Part shown: in pieces, positions 52,554 through 62,300 of the stretch
Numbering within the stretch: the stretch's first letter is position 1
Layout: every line of letters starts with the position of its first letter
DNA from: Pteria penguin
Lineage: Eukaryota; Mollusca; Bivalvia; Pterioida; Pteriidae
DNA: 64,000 bases
Assembly: GCA_035048485.1 (NCBI GenBank)
Contig: CM068582.1
Coordinates: 19,355,570-19,419,569 of the forward strand
Reading direction: 5' to 3'
Notes under the pieces: generated by a model
Told to the model about the DNA's origin: nothing
The model's input: the letters and a program-made list of their open reading frames with translations, nothing else
The model's database searches: none
Position numbers and translations under genes: made by a program

Positions 52554-52584
<31 letters not shown>

Positions 52585-52593
52585 GGGGGGGGG
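52549..52593 (+). repeat. (TG)n tract followed by a 26-G run
   Basis: Alternating TG to 52567, then 26 consecutive G (52568-52593). A shorter T-run/G-run junction occurs at about 52859-52878, and another at 50701-50727. Such runs are prone to length error and can form G-quadruplexes. Confidence 0.95.
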
Positions 52594-52929
52594 AGGTATT
52601 CTGATCAGATTTACCGAAGGGTAGAGCAAAAACTATAGGAAAATGCCCTTCCTTTTCAAGAGAAACTTTATAGTAACGCAATCATAACATATCACAGTAA
52701 ATAGAAGGATGTGGGGTTGTTTGGATATATATTGATTTTCTGAAGAAAACCTCTTTCCGTTGAAAGTTATCTGATGTTTTATTATTTCATCATGTGTTCA
52801 AATATAGCGATATGAATAATTTTTTCGTCTTAATGTATTTTGTTTTGTTTTGGTTTGTTTTTTTTGGGGGGGGGGGGGTGTTGTTATCTCAGACTATAAT
52901 TAAATCACTGATACATTGGGATTGTCGAT

Positions 52930-53054
52930 ATATGATCAATTTTAGTCCGCCATCCGTGAAATCGAGGAGGACTATAAGTTTCCACTCTGTTTGTCTGTCT
53001 GTCCGTTCCACTGTCTGTCAATCTGGTTTTCCAGACTTTCCTTGGTCATGCTTT
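52930..53054 (+). repeat. Dispersed repeat of the CTGTCTGTCCGTTC class (5' part)
   Basis: Contains CCGCCATCCGTGAAATCGAG, TTTGTCTGTCTGTCCGTTCC and TTTTCCAGACTTTCCTTGG. It is broken near 53055 by a retroelement fragment and resumes near 53545. Confidence 0.6.
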
Positions 53055-53063
53055 CACACAACT

Positions 53064-53276
53064 AACTTCCCTGTTCTGAGCAGCAACATTTCTTCCTCTC
53101 TTCCTCTCGTATCTCAGCTTATAAGGTATGCCAGAGCATGTTCGAAATACAACGGTTTTGTCACAACGGCTAAACGGCTGACCGATAAACTAGTTGTTCA
53201 GGGTTATGTTACTGAACGCCTGAAATCGTCCCTGAGGGAGTTTTACGGTCGCTACGGTGATCTCATAAGAGAATAA
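53064..53276 (+). mobile_element. Retroelement reverse transcriptase C-terminal fragment (second subfamily)
   Basis: This 71-codon stretch begins NFPVLSSNISS and continues VSQLIRYARACSKYNGF, GYVTERLKSSLREFYGRYGD, ending at TAA. It aligns with the corresponding region of the minus-strand copy at 59634-60203 (SQLVRFVRGC, GYRYHKLRKTFGKFFRSYSE) but is clearly a different subfamily. It begins abruptly inside a dispersed repeat. The upstream part of the 160-codon frame is the repeat and not protein. Confidence 0.7.
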
Positions 53277-53544
53277 GAGGTCTCGCTTTGCAGAATGATT
53301 CATGACATTCTGGAGTGCGATTGAATAACTGTTCGACAAATACCTATTATGATATCACCTTAACCATTTATGTACATTCCTGTGTGCATCTGGACCTTCA
53401 CAAAATCTGATATGTTTCCATATAACTGTGCAACGATCTATATGGCACCATTTCATAACTAAGCCTCCCCCACTCCCTCCCTTATTAGTCGTTGAGACTT
53501 CGACACTGGATAAATGATCGGTACTTCTTCGTTTTTTCATTACA

Positions 53545-54050
53545 AATATCAAGTTGAAACTTGGTAGCAAGCTTCCCCATGATGAGTTACATATCAACTT
53601 CGACTTTGGTCACGGTTGGCCCACCTTTTCCAAAGCTATTGCCCTTTGTTCAAAATCAGTTTTCCGCACTTCCCTTGGACATGCTATCAGATATCAAGCT
53701 CAAACATAATATCAAGCTTCCCCATGAATAGTTACAGATCAAGTTCGCTTTTGGTTACTTTTTCTAGAGTTATTGTCCTTTCTTCAAAGTGAGTTTTCCT
53801 GACTTTTCTTGGTCATGCTTACAGATATCAAGCAGAAACGGAGTAGCAAGCTTCTGCATGAGAAATCACAGAACAAGTTCGACTTTTGATACGGTTGACA
53901 TACTTTTTCCAGATTTATTGCCCTTTGTTTAAAATCAGTTTACCTCACTATTTTTGGTCACGCTTACAGGTATCAAGTTGAAACTTAGGATAATGTGCGA
54001 CTTTGGTCACGGATGGCCTAATTTTTCAAGAGTTATTGCCTTTTGTTCAG
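53545..54050 (+). repeat. Dispersed repeat, tandem units of about 165 bp (3' part)
   Basis: About three units with ATATCAAGTTGAAACTTGGTA, AGCTTCCCCATGA, AGTTCGACTTTTGATACGG and AGTTATTGCCCTTTGTTCAA. Continues the block interrupted at 53055 and is itself interrupted by a SINE. Confidence 0.6.
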
Positions 54051-54057
54051 ATTTGAT

Positions 54058-54332
54058 TGATTGATTGATTTTTGTTTTACGTCACACCACGAATGTTTCA
54101 CGTACTAGTATATGGTGACGGCATCTGCCTGATGCGGGGCATACAAATTTTGACCTTTGCAACGGACCCACTCGAACCAGTGAGGATCTTTAACGTGCCA
54201 TGCATACCACGACACGGGGCCTCGGTTTTTACTGTCTCATCCGAAAGACATGACACCGGCATGACCAGAGCGGGACTCGAACCCCGGCCTCCCGATCAGG
54301 AGTCCGACGCGATACCACTAGACCACGCCGAC
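54058..54332 (-). mobile_element. tRNA-derived SINE, minus strand, with target duplication
   Basis: Read on the minus strand from 54332 the head begins GTCGGCGTGGTCTAGTGGTA (A box) and contains GGGGTTCGAGTCCCG (B box). It is followed by a conserved body with CACGTTAAAGATCCTCACTG and a tail of ATCAATCAATCAATCAA. Host sequence TTGCCTTTTGTTCAG before the tail and TTGCATTTTGTTCAA after the head match at 13 of 15 bases, a likely target duplication. The body resembles the conserved core of molluscan SINEs such as Meta-type families; that subfamily naming is inference. Confidence 0.85.
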
Positions 54333-54626
54333 TTGCATTTTGTTCAAAATCATTGTGACAGTAAAGTACAGTACATTTGAAGGCAGTTTTTGTAAAATGC
54401 TTATCTATTAATCTCTTATTTTGCGATGGAAAAACAAATCTATACATAATATTTACAATTTATTAAATAAATTGTGTCAACTGTCAGCAGACCAATTTTA
54501 ATTCATAGAACCAACTCCTTAAAATTGGGGAGCACGTTTGCTCCAAAAATTAATGTCACCTTTATCTCATGTTTCGCTTAATTTCAATTTCTCCTGTAAT
54601 GATTATTTACATTTTCTTTTTCACAG

Positions 54627-54717
54627 ACTATCGAAGGAGGTGAAAGACATTGCGAATGAAATGAAACGAAAAGTTAAATTTATTCTCTGGCAAGAGGCGC
54701 TCAAGAAAGACCTTCAG
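54627..54717 (+). CDS. GH20 beta-N-acetylhexosaminidase, internal exon D (WQE strand)
   Basis: This exon is 91 bases long. It completes the split Arg and reads LSKEVKDIANEMKRKVKFI, then LWQEALKKDLQ. The LWQE motif is the conserved barrel strand whose Trp forms part of the hydrophobic pocket around the substrate N-acetyl group. The acceptor tttttcacag is strong and the donor is CAG|GTACAA (phase 0). The exon follows an 11.4-kb intron full of mobile elements and is followed by a short 380-bp intron that carries an (AAT)n microsatellite. Confidence 0.92.
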
Positions 54718-54882
54718 GTACAACATCTACTTTTATACTATCAAAATGTTATAAAGAAGATTAGAATAATGTGTTTAAATTCTCGGTTACAATGCGATAG
54801 GTTCGAATCATTTCATTTATTTGATGGAACTTACTGCGAGACAACGTACTTCGTTTAATAAATCTTTTATAGCATTTCCATT

Positions 54883-54884
<2 letters not shown>

Positions 54885-54927
<43 letters not shown>

Positions 54928-54954
54928 TATGATAATAATAATGATAATAATAAT
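54885..54954 (+). repeat. (AAT)n microsatellite in the short 380-bp intron
   Basis: About 70 bp of AAT repeats with AAT/GAT interruptions between exons D and E. Confidence 0.95.
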
Positions 54955-55097
54955 TCGTCCAGAAGTGCGATAAACAGTTGGGACACCTATAAACGCAATT
55001 ATTCATGTTTAAACCAACATTTTGGTACATATTTTTCGAAGGTAACATTTACATTCAATTGTTTGAAACAACAGACTAATAATATGTACCATTGTAG

Positions 55098-55272
55098 ATT
55101 CCTCAAACTGACCTTCTGATCAATGTATGGTATGGTCCACCGTCAGATGTCGCTTCAATAGCCGCTCAGGGATACAAAGTAATATACTCCTCCTGCTGGT
55201 ATCTCAATACTATAGAATACGGCATTCAATGGCCAAAGTATTACCTATGTGACCCTACAAATACACACAGAG
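55098..55272 (+). CDS. GH20 beta-N-acetylhexosaminidase, internal exon E (WYL substrate-pocket exon)
   Basis: This exon is 175 bases long: 58 codons plus the first base of a Gly codon (phase 1). It reads IPQTDLLINVWYGPPSDVAS, then GYKVIYSSCWYLNTIEYG, then WPKYYLCDPTNTHRG. The VW Trp and the WYL Tyr are pocket residues of GH20 hexosaminidases. The residue after YL is Asn. In human enzymes the alpha subunit has Asn there and the beta subunit has Asp, so this copy is alpha-like at that position, although the next residue is Thr rather than the alpha-subunit Arg. The acceptor is accattgtag and the donor is GAG|GTACAC. The following exon, expected to carry a GGEAxxWGE-like motif, was not found before 64000. 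Confidence 0.93.
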
Positions 55273-55339
55273 GTACACTTCATTCAGTAAAGTATTATTT
55301 CTTTAGAAGTTGCTCATACAATGCCATTTCAGTATTATA

Positions 55340-55920
55340 AAATCGGGCGGTGCGTCTCTCTTTCTCTTTCTGTGGATCCAATCCGTGTGTCTGTCTGTTA
55401 ACTGAACTTGTAAACATGACGTAGACCAATCGTTTTAGCTAGGATCTTCAAACTTGCTTACATTCTATTGACGCTGAGATGATCAAGGCTTAAAAGGCAG
55501 GGTCACATGTTAAACATTGTTATTAAAATTCATACTGAAGAAAATGACCTATTGTTTTTCAATGTCAGAAGTCAAAGGTCTAGGTCATTTCCAAACATCG
55601 TTGATAAACTTCGATTTGTAACGACATACTGAGATAACTATTTGGGCTAGGTTCATCAAATTTGGTATACATACTTTTTAATTCAAGAAGACATAGCCTT
55701 TGTTTTTCAGAGTCATATATTGCACGTTAACACTGCTGATAAACTTTGTTAATAGACTGCACCTTGATAACGATATACAGATAGAAGAGTTTGGGCTTGG
55801 ACCGTCAGTGTTGGTACACATACTTTTAATTCTAAGCACTGCACAACCATATTTTTCCAGGTCATTTGCCAAACATTATTGACTGACCTTGTAAATAAGA
55901 TATAGACACATGTGCATCAT
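55340..55920 (+). repeat. Dispersed repeat of the CTGTCTGTTAACTGAACTTG class
   Basis: About three units with GTCAAAGGTCTAGGTCATTT, ATACATACTTTTTAATTC and GATAAACTTxGTxA. Short frames here are shadows. Confidence 0.5.
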
Positions 55921-55978
55921 TCTTGATAAACCCTACTAATACTATAAAGACCGATCCATTTGGATCAGGGCATTGTTA

Positions 55979-56740
55979 TCCCTCACATGTATCCGTATGC
56001 CAAGTGGAGTATGCGCATTGTAACCTCTCACATGTATCCTTATGCCAAGTGGAGTATGCGCATTGTAACCTCTCACATGTATCCTTATGCCAAGTGGAGT
56101 ATGCGCATTGTAACCTCTCACAGGTATCCTTATGCCAAGTGGAGTATGCGCATTGTAACCTCTCACATGTATCCTTATGCCAAGTGGAATATGCGCATTG
56201 TAACCTCTCACAGGTATCCTTATGCCAAGTGGAGTATGCGCATTGTAACCTCTCACAGGTATCCTTATGCCAAGTGGAGTATGCGCATTGTAACCTCTCA
56301 CAGGTATCCTTATGCCAAGTGGAGTATGCGCATTGTAACTTCTCACATGTATCCTTATGCCAAGTGGAGTATGCGCATTGTAACCTCTCACAGGTATCCT
56401 AATGCCAAGTGGAGTATGCGCATGGTAACCTCTCACATGTATCCTTATGCCAAGTGGAATATGCGCATTGTAACCTCTCATAGGTATCCTTATGCCAAGT
56501 GGAGTATGCGCATTGTAACTTCTCACATGTATCCTTATGCCAAGTGGAGTATGCGCATTGTAACCTCTCACAGGTATCCTTATGCCAAGTGGAGTATGCG
56601 CATTGTAACCTCTCACATGTATCCTTATGCCAAGTGGAATATGCGCATTGTAACCTCTCACAGGTATCCTTATGCCAAGTGGAGTATGCGCATTGTAACC
56701 TCTCACAGGTATCCTTATGCCAAGTGGAGTATGCGCATTG
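55979..56740 (+). repeat. 45-bp minisatellite, 17 copies
   Basis: Seventeen 45-bp units with key segments CTCACATGTATCCTTATGCC and AGTGGAGTATGCGCATTGTA. The main variants are ACATG/ACAGG and GGAGT/GGAAT. The unit is a multiple of three and is open in several + frames and one - frame (15-residue repeats such as SHMYPYAKWSMRIVT), giving frames of up to 303 residues. There is no splice context and no family match, and it lies in the intron after exon E, so I regard it as non-coding minisatellite. Confidence 0.92.
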
Positions 56741-56884
56741 ATTTTCAAGATCATGGTATAAACGTCTTTAAACTTGTTAACAGGATAAATACCGGTATTG
56801 CATTACTAAAAGTACTTTTATATCGAAAGGACTCTTTAAAATTTACTAATAATCAGGTGTCCAAAATTTAAAATTTCTCGTAAG

Positions 56885-57680
56885 TTTTTAGCTCACCACA
56901 TCGAAATGTTGCTGTCTTAGTGAACCGTCCGTCGTCCGTCATCCGTAAACTTATCATAAGTTCGACATCTTCAAAACTGCTGGAGGGATTTCTATCAAAC
57001 TTCGTAGAGATGAAGTACTCAAGGTCAAATCCGTTCAATGGTAGATACAGAGCGGGTCGACACAAGCTGCTGGGGAATTCCTTTTTTGAGAAACTTTTTC
57101 ATCTTCAGACCGTCTGCATATGTTGATTCCATTCCGAAATCCTTTTTAAAACGCCCGTCTTTCACGGGACGTATTATGTTATTGCGTCGTTCGTCTGTCC
57201 GTTTGTCCGACCTTGTGGGCAGGATACAGACCAAACCGTTGGGAGCTAAGACTGTCAAACGTGGTAAACTTAATTCTCATGCCAAAACAGAGACCCCTAT
57301 TGTTTTCAAGGTCAAAGGTCAAGGTCATAGTACTACTTGGTAGAAACAACTTTGTGGGCAGGATACAGGTCAAACCGTTGGTACTAAAACTGTCAAACTT
57401 GGTACACTTTCTTCTCATGCCAAGACAAAGACGCATATTGTTTTTCAAGGTCAAAGGTCAAGTTCGTAGTACTACTTGGTAGGAAACCTTGTAGGTAGGA
57501 TGCAGATCAAACCGTTGAGACCAGTGTACCTTTACTCCTTATGCCAAGACAGAGATGTCTATTGTTTTTCAAGGTCAAAGGTCAAGTTTGCAGTATTACT
57601 TTGCAGGAAACCTTCCTTGTAGGTAGGATACAAATCAAACTGTTGAGGCTAGTGTGTCTTTACTTCTTATGCCAAGAGAT
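56885..57680 (+). repeat. Dispersed repeat block with AAGGTCAAAGGTCAAGGTCA units
   Basis: Starts GTGAACCGTCCGTCGTCCGT and continues with about four units holding TGGGCAGGATACAGxxCAAAC, TTCTCATGCCAAxACA, ATTGTTTTTCAAGGTCAAAG and TAGTACTACTTGGTAG. The overlapping frames on both strands are repeat-derived. Confidence 0.65.
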
Positions 57681-58062
57681 AGATAGATAGATCAGCTAAC
57701 CCACTAGGCCTAAAAAAGTATGTGTTTCGAGAAACCCGACCCTACCTACAAAAACACGCCCACCCTAACATTTTTTCGTTAATAAATGCGATTTCCGTTT
57801 TCATTCCAGTCTGTTGGTTCTTATAGAAACAGCAGTACACATGACACAGAAGTACCCGTACATTACAGTGCGTATCCTGCAGAATTCTTGAAATCGTTCG
57901 GTTCTGTCGGCAAAACCGATTAAATTCAAGAATGTCCGATACGATACTGTAGAGTACTGCGCCGGTCCTTGTGACCGGCAAATTCTTCACCCCGATATTG
58001 TGATTTAGAAATTCCGACCCAGAAAAGAAAACCTGTAAAATATTTTATCTTTATGAACGTCT
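57681..58062. other. Unidentified segment with a short minus frame and an imperfect palindrome
   Basis: An 82-residue minus frame (57742-57990) has no recognised domain. An imperfect inverted repeat, ATTCTTGAAATCGTTCGG against ACCGATTAAATTCAAGAAT, lies at about 57892-57935. Possibly part of a dispersed element. Confidence 0.35.
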
Positions 58063-58202
58063 GGCCCCAATTGTATATAAAAAAATCTCAGTTGAGTATT
58101 TCTTCAACGTCAAATGCAATTGAGAATTCCCTCAAATGAGTTTTCCTCAAATTTACATTGTATAAACCACCCTCAAGTCATTTGAGTGTTTCCTCAACTG
58201 AG

Positions 58203-58341
58203 CACAGGGGTGACCTTACATTGAGAAATTCCCAAGACCTAATCCATAATAGACTAGTAATTAATACGTTACCTATTGACATAATACTAGTCTATTATGG
58301 ATTAGGTCTTGGGAATTTCTCAATGTAAGGACACCCCTGTG
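58203..58341. mobile_element. 139-bp hairpin MITE with AACTGAG target duplication
   Basis: Arms 58203-58259 and 58285-58341 are complementary at 56 of 57 positions, with a 25-bp loop. Ends read CACAGGGGTG and CACCCCTGTG. The 7-mer AACTGAG occurs directly before (58196-58202) and after (58342-58348). It is nested in the left arm of the 2.4-kb element. CAGGGGTG-type ends recall hAT elements, but the duplication length is 7 with these ends, so the class is left open. Confidence 0.85.
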
Positions 58342-58739
58342 AACTGAGTAAGATAGTTGAGGATTTTTAAAGTGATTTACGGGGCCCCGTCGAAAGTGAA
58401 AGTACTTTGTTTAGTCGGAATCGAGATGGCAACAGCGATTTTCTGTCTTTTAAACAATTATTACTGATAACAATGGACGTATAATAAATGTCATTATTTG
58501 TGACGTAGAAAAAAAATGTAAAAATGGATTTTTCAAATATAAATGCAAAACCTTCCTTTCCGAATATTATATATATGAACACCTTTGATGGTTTTATTTT
58601 ATTACAATCGAGCCTGGTTTACTCGATCCGCAAAGTCTCATTCACACAATCACGGATGAGACACTGGATCATCCCGGATGGTCAATTCGTGATGGCCCGT
58701 GACAATCCATAATTACCATGCACAAGCCGTATATGCATC

Positions 58740-59070
58740 CGGACATGACTTTTGGATATGTGTGCACTTGGACCTAGACCTTGGATATTTGACCTTGATT
58801 CAAGGTCATGCCACACCCTTAGGTCATAGACCACAATTATGTTGAGATATTATCTAGATGCAAGCTAGCATAAACGTGATTCGAACAGACGGACAGACAG
58901 ACAGGTGTACACTGTGACCTTGGCACAACCTTTAGTAATTAACAACAGTTGTGTGAAATATCTGGATCCAAGCTAGGATATAGAGGTTATGGCTCAGACA
59001 TTGTTTCAATAGACAGACAGACAGGCATACGGACAGACAAACATACAGACAGCGCGATTCCTATATACCC
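58740..59070 (-). repeat. Dispersed repeat, minus orientation
   Basis: Complement of the 1139-2632 class: contains GACCTTGATTCAAGGTCATG, GACGGACAGACAGACAGG and TTGTGTGAAATATCTGGATCC. Confidence 0.65.
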
Positions 59071-59279
59071 CAATGTTTGAAAGATTTCCCGACTTCGTAA
59101 TGTTTCCATATACAGTCTAGGTCTAAAAGAAAAACGAGGATTTACCGGCTCAGTTATGTGGCAGAAGTCACCATGGATCTATACAATACATGAATATAAA
59201 TAATATAATAGAACATTTAACACATTACAAAAATATTTGATTGTAGTGCAATTACGATACCGACTTAGGACGGTCATTT

Positions 59280-59633
59280 AATTTGACAAAAGCCAAACAA
59301 ATGGTGTGGTTAACCGGTTTACGGGCCCACCTTCCCACTCACCGTAACAGCAGAACAATCCAAAGACGTACATTTAAAATTTATACATAATCCTCCATGT
59401 AAAGAACAAGGGTCAACAGGTATCGCATATTGAGAGGTCATAAAAATATAAACACGTAAGGTATTGTAAAAAACATAATGGTATAAAAATATATGCGACA
59501 TCAACATGATAAACCGTGCTCTGCCAGTCTGAAAGCGAGCTAAGACCCTAGATCTGTAGGAGTCCCGACTAACAGTCAGAGGGGACGAGGTTCAGGACCA
59601 TGTCTCCTCTGAAAGAGGTTTGGACAAGGCCCG
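59280..59633 (-). mobile_element. 3' untranslated part of minus-strand retroelement
   Basis: Complement shares several blocks with 51521-51850, including the CTCTGACTGTTAGTCGGGAC word and the GTGAGTGGGAAGGTGGGCCC word. It follows the stop of the frame at 59634. Confidence 0.6.
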
Positions 59634-60203
59634 TCATATAGTCCCCACCGCCCTGTTAGTCAGCGTGCAACGTTCAAGTAAAAGTCTGCATAAGGCTGTA
59701 GAGGGGCCAAATACAAGACCTATAGTCTTTTTGATGATCTCAATATCATATTGTCTATTTAGGAGACGTTTGACTATTTTATTACATGATAAAATAACGT
59801 TATCGGAGCCTTTTACTTTCCTTAGTTTATATACGAGATGACCGTAAAAATTAGGATGGGAAATTCCATTGGGTACATACTGTTGAAAAGAAATATTTCC
59901 AAATTTAGATAGAAGTTCTGAATAAGATCTGAAGAATTTGCCGAATGTTTTTCTTAGCTTGTGATATCTGTAACCCTGAGTTAAAAGTTTAGTAGTAATT
60001 TGTAAATTTCGTTTATGAAAGTCCAAAACATCGGTGCAGCCTCTGACAAATCGAACTAATTGAGATATATAGATACCATATGATGGGAGTCGAGGGACAT
60101 CGCCATCCAAGTAAGGGAAATTTACAATAGGAAAAACCCTTGCCGCGCGATTCTTTCTCCTACGTAGCGCCAAAAGACGTCTGCCGTTTGCCATTTTTCT
60201 CAT
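59634..60203 (-). mobile_element. Retroelement reverse transcriptase C-terminal part (open frame)
   Basis: An intact 189-codon frame. Residues 1-21 (Arg-rich) appear foreign. From about residue 22 it reads RVFPIVNFPYLDGDVPRLPS, YGIYISQLVRFVRGCTDVLD, GYRYHKLRKTFGKFFRSYSE and near the end LERCTLTNRAVGTI. This is the region after the catalytic palm in the same reverse-transcriptase family as 50545-51520. The catalytic part is absent, so it is a 5'-truncated copy, as is common for retrotransposition. Distant relation to Penelope-like elements is an inference. Confidence 0.75.
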
Positions 60204-60453
60204 ATTTGAGGATGATCTTGACCTACCTCAAATATTTGAGGAAAATCTCAAATATTTGAGAAAAATCTCAAATTGAGTTTTATACAAGACAATTTGAGGT
60301 CATCCTCAAAGTTGAGGTGAGATTTGAGGAAAATCTCAAATTTGAGTTGAGTGGAGCTTTATACAATGTTATTTGAGGGAAAACTCATATTTCTTGAGGA
60401 TATACTCAAATTTGAGGAAATACTCAACTGAGATTTTTTATACAATTGGGACC

Positions 60454-61639
60454 TGATCAACTGTTGATGTTTATAGAATACATTACGAAGAACGACTTAT
60501 GTCCAGTTGTCGTATCATCTTAGCAATTAACCACCGCGACCTTCGCTCTTCAAATTTAATTGACCGCTCGCTAAAGCGGAATCACCACAATAATAGCAGC
60601 ATTGCAGCAATCCACGGTAATCTTACAATCTACGAGTATGCAAATCGTGGTTTATTAATTCCAAAATGTGCATACGTGTAGCTATTATTTTTAAATGAAA
60701 TGATAACAGATGTTTGTATTTTGAATCCTTTATCACTCTGGTCAGCCATCAGACGTCTTTATTGTGAGATGATTGAAAGTTATTTTATTCATGACGTCTG
60801 TGTAGACGTATATTTCTGTGTAAACTCAGAGTCTCCAAACTGTAGTTAGTATAGCTTATTCATCGAAAGCATTGCTGTTTGCAAATACACAAACGAAATA
60901 CACATAGATAACAATTTAGAATGACCCTCTCAAATATTATGCTCATAAATAGTACATTTAAATTAAAGGAATGGAGTAAAATAGTCCTGAAATAAAACCC
61001 CTCGTGAAACCTCTCGATATTAAGACAAGATTTTAAGATGTTTAATGTACGTTCATTAGTTATGCGATGTATAGTTGCAATCAACCTGTTACCACAATGT
61101 TGTGGCAAATCACCACGATTGACCAATTGCGGTGATGAAGTGGGTGCGGTGATTTGCTGCGATCTGAACGCGACCATCTGCGTCACAATAATTAGCCACA
61201 ATTTAGTAAACGTAAAGCCCACACATTAGACGTTTCCTCAGCCAAAAAGCAGAAATCGTTCGAAGAATAATTGTCAGGCAGGAAAATTCAAATCACAATA
61301 TAAAGAGGGAAGGGACTGTTTAAAACATAATCCAAATATAGGCATGACATGTACTGTTTGGTTTGAAAACGGTAATTATTTCTATTTTTCTTCCTTTCAA
61401 TGCAGACAGTAAAAATAAAATCATTTAAACCCAGAGAACCACATGATTTATCGCAATAAACGCATAACATCCTATATGTATCTTGTACCTTGTACATACA
61501 TCAATCACTGTCTTTTTTATCTCTCCACATTTTCATGTATAAATAAATAAATAAATAGATAAATAAATAAATAAATAAACACATGTAGCCTTGCGATTAT
61601 GTCTATTTTAACTTACTTTTGCAGACATATCCCGATTTT
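60454..61639. other. Intron or intergenic, no recognised gene
   Basis: Short frames on both strands (for example 60860-61222 minus) show no domain. An (AAAT)n tract lies at about 61537-61578. No exon resembling the missing C-terminal hexosaminidase part was found. Confidence 0.45.
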
Positions 61640-62300
61640 GATAGAGTTATGTCTGTTGAAAATATACCACGCGTTCTAAAATTGTTTGAGCATGTAAACA
61701 ATCATTATCAAACCAATCATATTTTCCACCTTTTTTTACGAATATTTTCTGATAAGTTGTCCATGTGAGATATGATAGATTCTGTTATATCATCTGCCTT
61801 AAAACAATTCTATCTTTTACTTTAATATATTCATTTGATATGTTTAGGGCAGTAGAAATATTTGAGACTATAGGTACATGGTCAGAAAATTCTGAAATAT
61901 CTATTATTTCAAAAATGTTTACACTGTCAAACGTTTTAAACATTTGTTGTTACGTAATCAACAACACTACCACCATTTCTTGGCTTAAATGTGTATTCTC
62001 CAACATTTGTGTTACAGTCATATCTTCCATTCAGGATAATCAATTCCGAGCTTTTAAGTATATTTAGTAATATATTCAAAAACAAAAATTAATTATTGTT
62101 TTCCTTCGTATAGGTATCTACATATTTGTCAAGATACAAATTATTTACAATATCACTACAATTACCTGTTCTGGCATTTAGATATCCGCAAATGAAAATA
62201 GTACCTAAGTCACTGAAATGAGGTATGTCATTTTCAATTTCGGTGAAGAAATCTAGAAGTTGGATCGCTCTGGTAGGTTGTAACATGCACAAATGAATGT
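61640..62300 (-). mobile_element. LINE endonuclease relic, C-terminal half
   Basis: The minus strand reads LLDFFTEIENDIPHFSDLG and then TIFICGYLNARTGN (the apurinic-type endonuclease motif ICGDLNAR, with Asp replaced by Tyr). After a shift come SSELIILNGRYD, GGSVVDYVTTN, EFSDHVPIVSN (SDHxP motif) and WFDNDCLHAQTILER. These appear in the order expected for the endonuclease domain of an L1/CR1-like LINE and the start of its linker. Frameshifts and stops show it is dead. It is separated from its N-terminal half by a MITE. Confidence 0.75.

Larger units (their letters stand above)
58063..60453. mobile_element. 2.4-kb inverted-repeat element enclosing retroelement and MITE
   Basis: The left end GGCCCCAATTGTATA and the complement of the right end (GGTCCCAATTGTATA) match and continue as AAAAATCTCAGTTGAGTATT on both sides, with a 2-3-bp length difference in the A/TA run. 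Further inside, both ends are packed with TCAAATTTGAGGA-like palindromes. On the minus strand, just inside the right end, an Arg-rich start (MANGRRLLALRRRKNRAA) precedes the reverse-transcriptase region; it could be the remnant of the element's own gene. The class is uncertain and no clear target duplication was found. Confidence 0.65.

Noticed and set aside
54072..54447. Frames of 102 and 72 residues across the SINE
   Set aside because: They are translations of the tRNA-derived SINE on either strand.
55942..56871. Frames of 303 (+) and 270 (-) residues over the 45-bp repeat
   Set aside because: Same reason: a codon-sized minisatellite in an intron, open in several frames at once.
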